Shown: piece after piece, positions 49,583 to 56,041 of the stretch
How the letters are laid out: each line of letters starts with the position of its first letter
How positions within the stretch are numbered: the stretch's first letter is position 1
Origin: a virus
Virus record (IMG/VR): IMGVR_UViG_3300003543_000059
Location: 1 to 64,000 of that record
Length of the DNA stretch: 64,000 nt
Direction: 5' to 3' (one strand)
The notes under the pieces: model-generated
Seen by the model: the letters and a program-made list of their open reading frames with translations, nothing else
What the model was told of the DNA's origin: nothing
Database searches by the model: none
Translations under genes and position numbers: made by a program

Positions 49583-49612
49583 TTTGCTATTATTTATCAT
49601 TTTTGATACAAT
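49583..49612 (+). promoter_or_regulatory. weak early promoter module 9
   Basis: TTTGCT 49583-49588, 18-base spacer, TACAAT 49607-49612, then AGCACCAAC as in the other leaders. Weaker than the rest; it overlaps the minus-strand late motif. Confidence 0.45.
49591..49598 (-). promoter_or_regulatory. late promoter variant GATAAATA of the amidoligase-like gene
   Basis: Minus-strand GATAAATA 27 bases before the ATG at 49563, divergent from gene 49647. Confidence 0.5.
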
Positions 49613-49635
49613 AGCACCAACACATTAGTAACTTT

Positions 49636-49643
49636 GATAAATA
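49636..49643 (+). promoter_or_regulatory. late promoter variant GATAAATA
   Basis: Plus-strand GATAAATA three bases before the ATG of the cyclotransferase-like gene. Transcripts from it would be almost leaderless or start inside the gene, so its use is doubtful. Confidence 0.3.
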
Positions 49644-49646
49644 GAT

Positions 49647-50108
49647 ATGAAAAAAACATTAGTTTTTGTTTACGGAAGTTTAAAGAAAGGGTATAGTAAC
49701 CACGAGGTTCTGGACGATTCGATATTTGTTGGTGACCATGTTACTGATGAAAAATACACCATGTTAAGCATGGGAGCGTTCCCTTGTGTTGATGATGGTG
49801 GCACTACACCTATACACGGTGAAGTGTATGCGGTTACTGATGAAACACTGAACAATCTTGATATACTTGAAGGTTGTCCACGGTTTTTTAAACGTAAAAT
49901 GTTAACAAGTACTTACGGTGAACTCGTGATGTATGTTATTAACAAGGAATGTTTAGTAGGCGAAGAATACCCTGTCATTAAAAGTGGTATATGGGAAAAC
50001 CCTTGGGAAATGGAAGAAGCATATGATATTGACCAAGAAGTTGAATCGTGGGTAGAATATGATGACGATGAAGACAATTATAAATGTCAACATCGTAGTG
50101 AATATTAA
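49647..50108 (+). CDS. gamma-glutamylcyclotransferase-like protein (AIG2/GGCT fold)
   Basis: A 153-residue protein with the family start V-F-V-Y9-G-S-L-K-K-G, then G-E59-V-Y-A-V and L-D-I-L-E-G at 71-76. Members release 5-oxoproline from gamma-glutamyl amines or peptides. The C-terminal 45 residues are acidic and extra. It sits between two amidoligase-like genes; amidoligase and cyclotransferase genes are known to neighbour each other in bacteria. Together they suggest making and undoing of a gamma-glutamyl amide link, but the substrate is unknown. Confidence 0.8.
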   Translation: MKKTLVFVYGSLKKGYSNHEVLDDSIFVGDHVTDEKYTMLSMGAFPCVDDGGTTPIHGEVYAVTDETLNNLDILEGCPRFFKRKMLTSTYGELVMYVINKECLVGEEYPVIKSGIWENPWEMEEAYDIDQEVESWVEYDDDEDNYKCQHRSEY

Positions 50109-50125
50109 CTATTAGAGGTGATGTT

Positions 50126-50320
50126 GTGAATAGACCTAAAGTTGGACAAGTATTTATTAAGAAAGGGTTAGAACGCGAAATAGTAGACGTTCATTTTCGA
50201 GGGCATAGTAAACCTAATGATTACGATGTAGTTTGGCGAAGACCAAACACACACAAAAAATATACAATTTGGTTGCCGTATTGGACAAATTGGGTAGCCA
50301 GTGCAGAACTGGTAGAATAA
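50126..50320 (+). CDS. small basic protein of unknown function
   Basis: 64 residues from a GTG after GAGGTGATGTT; the nearby ATG at 50121 is out of frame. SH3-like beta protein (V-G-Q-V-F-I-K-K-G; Y-D-V-V-W-R-R-P) with a Trp-rich end. It lies between the cyclotransferase-like and amidoligase-like genes and may be co-expressed with them. Confidence 0.6.
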   Translation: MNRPKVGQVFIKKGLEREIVDVHFRGHSKPNDYDVVWRRPNTHKKYTIWLPYWTNWVASAELVE

Positions 50321-50338
50321 CATGGCAAAGGACATGGA

Positions 50339-51973
50339 ATGTTGGGAACATTTAAAGATTATTTAATCACAGAAAAAGTAAGTCAATCAGAATACGAAGA
50401 GATACTGGGTTCAGCTAAATATCGTGTTGGTATGGAGTTCGAATACATTGACAATGAGGTTCTAAGAGCCACTGCTGGTGAATTCGAATTCGATATGTTG
50501 TGGGAAGGTTACAAGAAATTTATCCACAATGTTGAAAAAGCACAAAAAGAAGCTGAAGAAATTCGTGAAAAATGGCTAGAAGAACAACGTACCATCATTC
50601 AAAAACGTATCACTGAATTGCAAGGTGAAGACGGTGATGAAGATGACATAGATACTCTTCAAGATGCTATGAAAGGTGACGGTGACTTCTACGAACTTGA
50701 TGGTTTTGAAGGGTTAGACGATTTGTCTCATGAATTTGATTTATTCGAAGAAGAACCATATTTCGATGTACCAGAAATCCCAGATGCTTTAATAGATTTT
50801 TGGGCTGAAGTTGTCACCGATGATAAAACACACGCTCAACCAGACGAAAAAGATATTCGCGAAGCTATTACGCAAGCAGTGCATGAAGCATTGTTTGACC
50901 CCGAATCTGATTTTGACGCTGACATCATGCCTAAAGCTTATAACATGGTGGATTTTCAACACTTTGACCCTACACAGGTTCAACCATCCTTAGAATCAAT
51001 TGATTCCGGCTTTAACTTTGAAGAATTTCCATATAAAAACTATGTTATCGGTGGGTATAATGAGAACCAACACATTGTTAACAAATGGCGAATAGAAACC
51101 GATGAATCATTAGAGCCTAGAGCTGGTGGTATAGAAGTTGTTTCGCCTATTACAGACTTACGCGATACGTTAGTTATCGTTAAACAGATGTTTGACTTTA
51201 TTAATAGCAATGGTTATACGAATAAATCGTGTGGGTTACATGCTAACATGAGTTTTAAAGGTTATGATTTGAAAGAGTTAGATGTGTTCAAGATGATGTT
51301 GTTCATGGAAGAAGGATTCATTTGGCAACATTTCCCTGACCGTAATGTAGCATCAGAATATCTGAGATTTACATATCAAGTTATTGCTGGAAACACCAAC
51401 ATTAGCAGTGATTTGTTAAAGGATTTCAATAAAGCTGATATAGCTAAAGCTAAAACCATTATCAAAAATTCTCAAAACAATATATTGAAATGGATGCAAG
51501 TAGCCCCTAATAAGGTTAATGGTATCAATGTATTATCACAACAAGGTTCTGCTGCTAAAAAGTTCAGAGATGGTAGGATTGAGTTTAGATATATTGGTGG
51601 TAAGGATTATTCTAAAAAATACAAACAAGTTAGGCTACAGCTTTTAAGATATGCGTTTTTATTGAGGCTGGGAATGGACCCCAACTTCAAAAAGAAAGAA
51701 TATATCACTAAAGTAGCAAGAATGATTGAAAATTATGCTGAACATTTTCCTAAGAATGTTAGAGCTGAACGTTTAGCTGACTTGGAACTGTTAGTTACTG
51801 ATGTTGTGAATAATGATGTTTATATGACCAGTAAAGACGATGAAAGCGGAACGATTATGCAATATTCTACGGATGCGGTAGATAAGAAGAAGCTTATAGG
51901 TACGATTACTCCTGATATGCTGAAGGTTCGTATGAGAACGCAGCCAGAAAGATACCAGATGTATCGAGGATAA
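50339..51973 (+). CDS. amidoligase-like protein, predicted packaged (short paralogue)
   Basis: 544 residues starting M-L-G-T-F-K-D-Y-L-I-T-E12-K. Motifs in order: V-G-M-E33-F-E35-Y; an acidic/helical middle (90-250); G-G-I-E-V-V-S-P; C-G-L-H-A-N-M-S-F-K; F-K-M-M-L-F-M-E-E-G; and G-R-I-E-F-R-Y-I-G-G. The last three blocks are almost the same as in 47650-49563, so the two genes are paralogues now in opposite orientation around the cyclotransferase-like gene. Predicted to be carried in the head and act in the host or in the capsid; activity is unproven. Confidence 0.68.
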   Translation: MLGTFKDYLITEKVSQSEYEEILGSAKYRVGMEFEYIDNEVLRATAGEFEFDMLWEGYKKFIHNVEKAQKEAEEIREKWLEEQRTIIQKRITELQGEDGDEDDIDTLQDAMKGDGDFYELDGFEGLDDLSHEFDLFEEEPYFDVPEIPDALIDFWAEVVTDDKTHAQPDEKDIREAITQAVHEALFDPESDFDADIMPKAYNMVDFQHFDPTQVQPSLESIDSGFNFEEFPYKNYVIGGYNENQHIVNKWRIETDESLEPRAGGIEVVSPITDLRDTLVIVKQMFDFINSNGYTNKSCGLHANMSFKGYDLKELDVFKMMLFMEEGFIWQHFPDRNVASEYLRFTYQVIAGNTNISSDLLKDFNKADIAKAKTIIKNSQNNILKWMQVAPNKVNGINVLSQQGSAAKKFRDGRIEFRYIGGKDYSKKYKQVRLQLLRYAFLLRLGMDPNFKKKEYITKVARMIENYAEHFPKNVRAERLADLELLVTDVVNNDVYMTSKDDESGTIMQYSTDAVDKKKLIGTITPDMLKVRMRTQPERYQMYRG

Positions 51974-51974
51974 A

Positions 51975-52003
51975 TTTGCATTTTGAAATCTACGTGATAT
52001 AAT
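51975..52003 (+). promoter_or_regulatory. early promoter module 8
   Basis: TTTGCA 51975-51980, 17-base spacer, TGA-TATAAT 51998-52003, leader AGACTCTAATTTAATC and GAGGTAAATATC before the ATG. Confidence 0.8.
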
Positions 52004-52035
52004 AGACTCTAATTTAATCAAACGAGGTAAATATC

Positions 52036-52218
52036 ATGAGAACTTTATTCAATATGTTCATAGTAGTGTTAGTGTTAGTTGCTGCATATATGCCATTAGC
52101 TTGGTGGGGTTATTACATCATAGCTTCTATTGTTGTGACTTATTTAGCTACACTAATGTTCAACAATGGTTCGGATATTGACCCAGCGCATAATGATTAT
52201 TCAACAAATGGAGAATAA
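52036..52218 (+). CDS. small membrane protein (early)
   Basis: 60 residues with two hydrophobic segments (F-I-V-V-L-V-L-V-A-A-Y and Y-Y-I-I-A-S-I-V-V-T-Y) and a short acidic tail. Two inner-membrane passes are likely. It could be a superinfection-exclusion or lysis-related protein; the sequence does not decide. Confidence 0.7.
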   Translation: MRTLFNMFIVVLVLVAAYMPLAWWGYYIIASIVVTYLATLMFNNGSDIDPAHNDYSTNGE

Positions 52219-52348
52219 TTTCATTTGGTTGGTAGCAACCATCACATTTTTCGCGGTTTTCTTCCTTATGAAGCCGTTTGATTATCTGGTTCTTGTCGTA
52301 GTTATAGGTATTTGTTTAAAGAATGGTTATGACCACAAAATTCGGTAA
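52208..52348 (+). CDS. small membrane protein
   Basis: 46 residues from an ATG overlapping the end of the previous gene. Two hydrophobic segments (F-I-W-L-V-A-T-I-T-F-F-A-V-F-F and Y-L-V-L-V-V-V-I-G-I). It forms a pair of small membrane proteins with its neighbour. A longer in-frame start at 52166 is possible. Confidence 0.55.
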   Translation: MENNFIWLVATITFFAVFFLMKPFDYLVLVVVIGICLKNGYDHKIR

Positions 52349-52366
52349 AGTTTTGGTGAGCTGAGT

Positions 52367-52374
52367 TATAAATA
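52367..52374 (+). promoter_or_regulatory. late promoter TATAAATA
   Basis: Perfect motif 26 bases before the 19-residue ORF at 52401 and 94 before gene 52469. Confidence 0.7.
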
Positions 52375-52400
52375 CTCCATAGCCATTTACAGGAACCATC

Positions 52401-52460
52401 ATGAAAATCGAAAACGACGAAGACCATTACGAATTCGTCGCTGTACCCAGCAATAATTAA
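52401..52460 (+). CDS. 19-residue leader peptide candidate
   Basis: ATG after AGGAACCATC; encodes M-K-I-E-N-D-E-D-H-Y-E-F-V-A-V-P-S-N-N. Its stop is eight bases before the SWIM-type gene, so it may couple translation. Confidence 0.4.
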   Translation: MKIENDEDHYEFVAVPSNN

Positions 52461-52468
52461 GGATTACC

Positions 52469-53086
52469 ATGCAAGAACAACCATTAGTAGACGTTAACGA
52501 AGCAATTTTTATACCTAGCCTTGATGTGCTTAGTAGCTTAGGTGACAATCCTATTATGCTGGAAACCACGTTTTCAGACATGATGACTAGTTTGAGCAAT
52601 CCCAATAACTTCAATACAAAGATGCGTCAACATGCGACACAACCTATCGTTGTTTCACAGTTGAAGATAATTCCTTATGTTGGTGTGAAGACGATATTGT
52701 TTAAAGGTGTGATTAAAGGTTCTACCGGAAAAACATATGACACACATGTTTTATTCAAACGTGTTAATTTTGTGGGTGATGTAGATGATGTAGAAGACAT
52801 TGACAAGGATGTGGTTGAGTTTGTTGCTGCTGATGGTGAAACGTATTACATTGAGCGTATAAACCTTGCTAAACACGATTTAAGTGTGTCTTGTAACTGT
52901 TTAGACTTCAAGTGGACGTTTGCCAGACACAACGCTAAGACCAAAGATTTGTATGGTGGTGCTCCTGCTCCGTATAAGCCTAAAACCGATAGACCTTCAC
53001 GTAACCTTAATGACAAACCTGCAATGTGCAAGCATTTAATTAAGACTGTTGATGCTTTGGTGCAAGCTGATATGGCTAAAGAGTAA
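52469..53086 (+). CDS. SWIM-type zinc-binding protein
   Basis: 205 residues. A C-terminal CxC...CxH zinc signature is clear: S-C142-N-C144-L-D-F and C187-K-H189-L, the SWIM pattern found in DNA- or protein-binding domains, including phage virion-related proteins. A Gly/Pro-rich insert (L-Y-G-G-A-P-A-P-Y) lies between. Late promoter upstream; GGATTACC precedes the ATG. A late DNA- or head-associated role is inferred. Confidence 0.7.
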   Translation: MQEQPLVDVNEAIFIPSLDVLSSLGDNPIMLETTFSDMMTSLSNPNNFNTKMRQHATQPIVVSQLKIIPYVGVKTILFKGVIKGSTGKTYDTHVLFKRVNFVGDVDDVEDIDKDVVEFVAADGETYYIERINLAKHDLSVSCNCLDFKWTFARHNAKTKDLYGGAPAPYKPKTDRPSRNLNDKPAMCKHLIKTVDALVQADMAKE

Positions 53087-53094
53087 AAACTTTT

Positions 53095-53102
53095 TATAAA
53101 TA
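53095..53102 (+). promoter_or_regulatory. late promoter TATAAATA
   Basis: Perfect motif 31 bases before the ATG at 53134. Confidence 0.75.
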
Positions 53103-53133
53103 GGTGTAATAACCATTATAAGAGGATTCCAAA

Positions 53134-53304
53134 ATGGCTGAAGAAAATACACAAGATGCGGTAGTTGAAGATGATGTTACTACTCCGGTAGTTGAGCCTA
53201 AACCTACGCCTAAACCTGCTGTTACTAGAGCAAATAGTAATGTCCCAGCAAACAAACCTGTAAATGTTGGTAACGCTCCACAAAACAAACCTGTAAATAT
53301 ATAG
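53134..53304 (+). CDS. small Pro/Asn-rich late protein, 56 residues
   Basis: ATG after AGAGGATTCCAAA. Acidic start followed by P-K-P-T-P-K-P and two near-copies of N-K-P-V-N (A-N-K-P-V-N-V and Q-N-K-P-V-N-I). A disordered peptide; it might be a head decoration or linker. Followed by a hairpin terminator. Confidence 0.65.
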   Translation: MAEENTQDAVVEDDVTTPVVEPKPTPKPAVTRANSNVPANKPVNVGNAPQNKPVNI

Positions 53305-53312
53305 GAAACGAT

Positions 53313-53340
53313 AAGAACCGTTTCGGGAGTTACGGTTCTT
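53313..53340. terminator. bidirectional hairpin between convergent genes
   Basis: A 9-bp stem (AAGAACCGT with ACGGTTCTT) and 10-base loop between the plus-strand gene 53134 and the minus-strand gene ending at 53339. T tracts are short, so efficiency is uncertain. Confidence 0.6.
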
Positions 53341-54241
53341 AAACTTCTGCAATACCACCTTTCTTAAATCTTACTGTTGCTGTAGGCTTCGGTTTTTCAA
53401 CTGTGTTGAGAATATCTAAAACTTTTTCATCAATCTTAGACACTTTGTAACCACCTTTCTTAACTGGCTTATCATCAGCTATTTCATCCGCTATTTTTTG
53501 AATTTCAGATTTAACATCTTTAGGCTCAACATCAACCTTTTTAAATACAGGCTTATCAGCTTTGTTTACTTCCTTAGTAATTTCACTTGCTAATTTTTCA
53601 ATGTCTGATTTCACTTTCTTAGGTGCAGGAGCTTTTGCTTTGCTATCTTTCTTGATGGAATCTTTTACAATTTCACTAGCTATTTTATCAATTTCAGTTT
53701 TTACGACTTTTTTAGGAGCAGGACCTTTTTCTTTGTTATTTTCTTCTTTATCTTTTTGTTTATTTACCTCAGACTTCAGAAGTTTTAATTCAGGAACCTT
53801 TTTCTTAGATGTTGCTTTCTTAGTGACAACTTCCTCTTCTTCCTTAGCTTTCTGTACTGGTTTCTGAATTTTAGGTTTTTCGGTTGTATCAGATTTAGGT
53901 TTTTCGGTTGCCGTGGATTTAACTGATTTGTTTTCTATGTTCTTAACATATAATTCAGCACTCTTGATAACATTTAATGTACCTTCATATGGCATAAAAT
54001 GATAACCACTAGTGATAACATCAATATGAAATTTGTAAAGTGTGGTTTCTAAACTATCCATTTCTGGAATAGTTACTGACCATTTTTTACCAGATAATTT
54101 TTTACATGGAATGGAAAAATCGTATTCTTTAGCTTCTATAACAAAATTTACCTTTTCATCATTAGCTTCAACACCTTCGATGTCCAAGTCGAATTCTATG
54201 ATATTGGCTTTGGTTTTGATTATGTTTATGTTTTTATCCAT
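53339..54241 (-). CDS. virion protein candidate with Lys/Glu-rich repeats
   Basis: 300 residues. Residues 1-110 form an Ig-like beta domain (I-I-E-F-D-L-D-I; W-S-V-T-I-P-E-M; Y-K-F-H-I-D-V). The rest is disordered and charged with three loose copies of E-I-D-K-I-A-S-E-I / D-I-E-K-L-A-S-E-I / E-I-Q-K-I-A-D-E-I and K-A-P-A-P-K-K linkers. Scaffold- or neck-like proteins can look this way. It is the last gene of a three-gene minus-strand late unit. Confidence 0.55.
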   Translation of the reverse strand: MDKNINIIKTKANIIEFDLDIEGVEANDEKVNFVIEAKEYDFSIPCKKLSGKKWSVTIPEMDSLETTLYKFHIDVITSGYHFMPYEGTLNVIKSAELYVKNIENKSVKSTATEKPKSDTTEKPKIQKPVQKAKEEEEVVTKKATSKKKVPELKLLKSEVNKQKDKEENNKEKGPAPKKVVKTEIDKIASEIVKDSIKKDSKAKAPAPKKVKSDIEKLASEITKEVNKADKPVFKKVDVEPKDVKSEIQKIADEIADDKPVKKGGYKVSKIDEKVLDILNTVEKPKPTATVRFKKGGIAEV

Positions 54242-54253
54242 CCTGTTATTCCT

Positions 54254-54724
54254 TTATGATTTTCGTAAATTTCTAAGCTTCACGATAATCGAATTAATTT
54301 TTAGTTTCAAATTAGTTATAGATGTTCTAATTTGATGTTCTGTTGTATTGACTAGATTAACTATATTTATTAAAGCTTTGTAGGGTTTCGGCTTCATTAG
54401 GTATTCTTTCTCTACTTCATGACCATTAATGTTTATTTTAACTATAACTAAATTCTTTAGTTTAGCAAGTGGGTCAAGGTCTGTAGGGATATAATAATCT
54501 GGTTGTAACTCTTGAGCTACAGGTTTGTATAAATTTTGTATTTCGCCAGGTCTTAAAGGATAACTACCACCACCACCATTACGTTCATGTGGGTCTGATG
54601 GTATTATAATCTCAACACAGCCAAACAAATGCCAACGTTCTGCTGTGATTAACGGGCTACAGCCAGCACCTAAACCATTAGTTATTAAGACTCCCGCTGC
54701 AAAATCTTGGTGAACAGTTGCCAT
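54254..54724 (-). CDS. virion protein candidate of unknown function
   Basis: 156 residues, overlapping the preceding start by one base. Gly-rich (V-L-I-T-N-G-L-G-A-G; N-G-G-G-G-S-Y) first half and a helical C-terminal half ending K-L-R-N-L-R-K-S. No named family. Its company suggests a structural or assembly role. Confidence 0.5.
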   Translation of the reverse strand: MATVHQDFAAGVLITNGLGAGCSPLITAERWHLFGCVEIIIPSDPHERNGGGGSYPLRPGEIQNLYKPVAQELQPDYYIPTDLDPLAKLKNLVIVKININGHEVEKEYLMKPKPYKALINIVNLVNTTEHQIRTSITNLKLKINSIIVKLRNLRKS

Positions 54725-55326
54725 TATTGTGGGTCACGAATACAAATTTCTGTGATTGATGGATTACCACCAGCATCTTTAAGGTCAAAAACTGTTAAAG
54801 GTGTAGTACCATTATCATCATAGATGGTTAATGTCATAGCTGTTTTATCTATCTGGGTGCGGTTTCTGTCGTATTTAAGCAACGTTTCACATAAAGCTAT
54901 GATAGAGGTCGTATCAATCTTAATCGATGCTGTATCGGCTTTAATTTGATTCAACATTAATCCTGTTGTGCCTGTGTCAATATGGTCTGTTGCCTGTTCT
55001 TCCCAAACACCATCGACAACAGCGTTAATAGTTGCATCAGAAAGAGTATCTTCCGAGATTGAAGCCACAGTAAAGCGTTCTGATTGTGATAACGTGTTGT
55101 CTTCAGCATCAGAGCGTATTACATATTCGTTTGTTTCTACATAACCGTTAGCCACAGTGAATATGTATTTGTAAAACCCATCATTAATTTCACTCATTAA
55201 ACCGTCCGGTGAACCTATAACTAAAGTTTCTCCTGCTGGAGTTACATTCCAGATACGAATAGATGGAGATAGCCCCAATTTAGGGGTTCCGTTCTTACTG
55301 AAATATGATGTAATTGTTAGACTCAT
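54724..55326 (-). CDS. virion protein candidate, beta-rich
   Basis: 200 residues, first gene of the minus-strand unit. N-terminal carbohydrate-binding-like beta region (P-S-I-R-I-W-N-V-T-P; G-F-Y-K-Y-I-F-T-V-A), then T-T-G-L-M-L-N-Q-I-K-A-D-T-A-S-I, and a C-terminal R-T-Q-I-D-K-T-A-M-T-L-T-I-Y-D-D-N-G-T-T-P segment seen in many phage structural proteins. A tail or head accessory role is likely. Confidence 0.55.
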   Translation of the reverse strand: MSLTITSYFSKNGTPKLGLSPSIRIWNVTPAGETLVIGSPDGLMSEINDGFYKYIFTVANGYVETNEYVIRSDAEDNTLSQSERFTVASISEDTLSDATINAVVDGVWEEQATDHIDTGTTGLMLNQIKADTASIKIDTTSIIALCETLLKYDRNRTQIDKTAMTLTIYDDNGTTPLTVFDLKDAGGNPSITEICIRDPQ

Positions 55327-55354
55327 TGAATTATCCTTAACTTTACTTTTAATA

Positions 55355-55362
55355 TATTTATA
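55355..55362 (-). promoter_or_regulatory. late promoter TATAAATA, minus arm of a divergent pair
   Basis: Minus-strand TATAAATA 28 bases before gene 55326; shares four bases with the plus-strand motif at 55359. Confidence 0.75.
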
Positions 55363-55366
55363 AATA
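55359..55366 (+). promoter_or_regulatory. late promoter TATAAATA, plus arm of a divergent pair
   Basis: Plus-strand TATAAATA 41 bases before gene 55408. Together with its partner it forms the 12-bp palindrome TATTTATAAATA. Confidence 0.75.
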
Positions 55367-55407
55367 CTTCAAAACACTATTTTTAATAACTTTTTTAGGA
55401 TTGAGCA

Positions 55408-55674
55408 ATGAGTGACAAATTTTCGTTAATAAGTGAATATACCACACAAGGGAAAGCCGACAAAAAAACAGAAGAAGCCAAAGTTGAAGCTATTGCTCTT
55501 AAAGTGAAATACCAAGAATATCTTATTGAAATTGATTCAAAAGAATGCAGTGTATATATTCCTGTCAGAGAGTGCAAAAACTTTGAAAGTATTCTTGAAC
55601 ATTCTACAGATATATCTGCCTTCCAATTAAAGAAATTATTAAGAGAATTTCGTGGCATTAGAAATATAGGATAA
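55408..55674 (+). CDS. small protein at the head of the fiber operon
   Basis: 88 residues after TAGGATTGAGCA. Helical and charged (K-A-D-K-K-T-E-E-A-K-V-E-A-I-A-L-K-V-K), with F-Q-L-K-K-L-L-R-E-F-R-G near the end. Unknown; it may be an assembly factor for the fibers. Confidence 0.6.
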   Translation: MSDKFSLISEYTTQGKADKKTEEAKVEAIALKVKYQEYLIEIDSKECSVYIPVRECKNFESILEHSTDISAFQLKKLLREFRGIRNIG

Positions 55675-55676
55675 CT

Positions 55677-56027
55677 ATGGCAATTGTATTAACAAAACCA
55701 TTAGTCAGCAATACTGGCGGGTATGAATCGGTATCAGGGGGAACTGTTATAAGCGGGAATACTGAATTAGTAGATTCCTCCATTGTTAAAACTGTGAAAT
55801 GGATAATAGAAATCATCGACCAAACCAACAGTAAAATATCTTCATACGAAATATTGGCTATTAATCAGTTTGGAACGATAGTAACGTTTAACAAATACGG
55901 TATAGTAGGCGACAAAATTAAACACAAACCAGAAGCAATATCGAATGGGGTGAATATCGATTTAATGATAACTAATAACGAATTGATAAATATAGATTAT
56001 AAAATAACTAAATTAGAAGTAAGATAA
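55677..56027 (+). CDS. small virion/fiber-associated protein
   Basis: 116 residues, two bases after the previous stop. Beta-rich (V-K-W-I-I-E-I-I-D; G-V-N-I-D-L-M-I-T-N-N-E). Similar short proteins occur next to phage fibers. No named family. Confidence 0.55.
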   Translation: MAIVLTKPLVSNTGGYESVSGGTVISGNTELVDSSIVKTVKWIIEIIDQTNSKISSYEILAINQFGTIVTFNKYGIVGDKIKHKPEAISNGVNIDLMITNNELINIDYKITKLEVR

Positions 56028-56041
56028 AAAGGAGAACTAAA

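Noticed and set aside
53562-53867. 101-codon plus-strand ORF
   Set aside because: Arises opposite the Lys/Glu-rich repeats of gene 53339-54241; the Ser/Phe/Leu composition is the typical antisense artefact.
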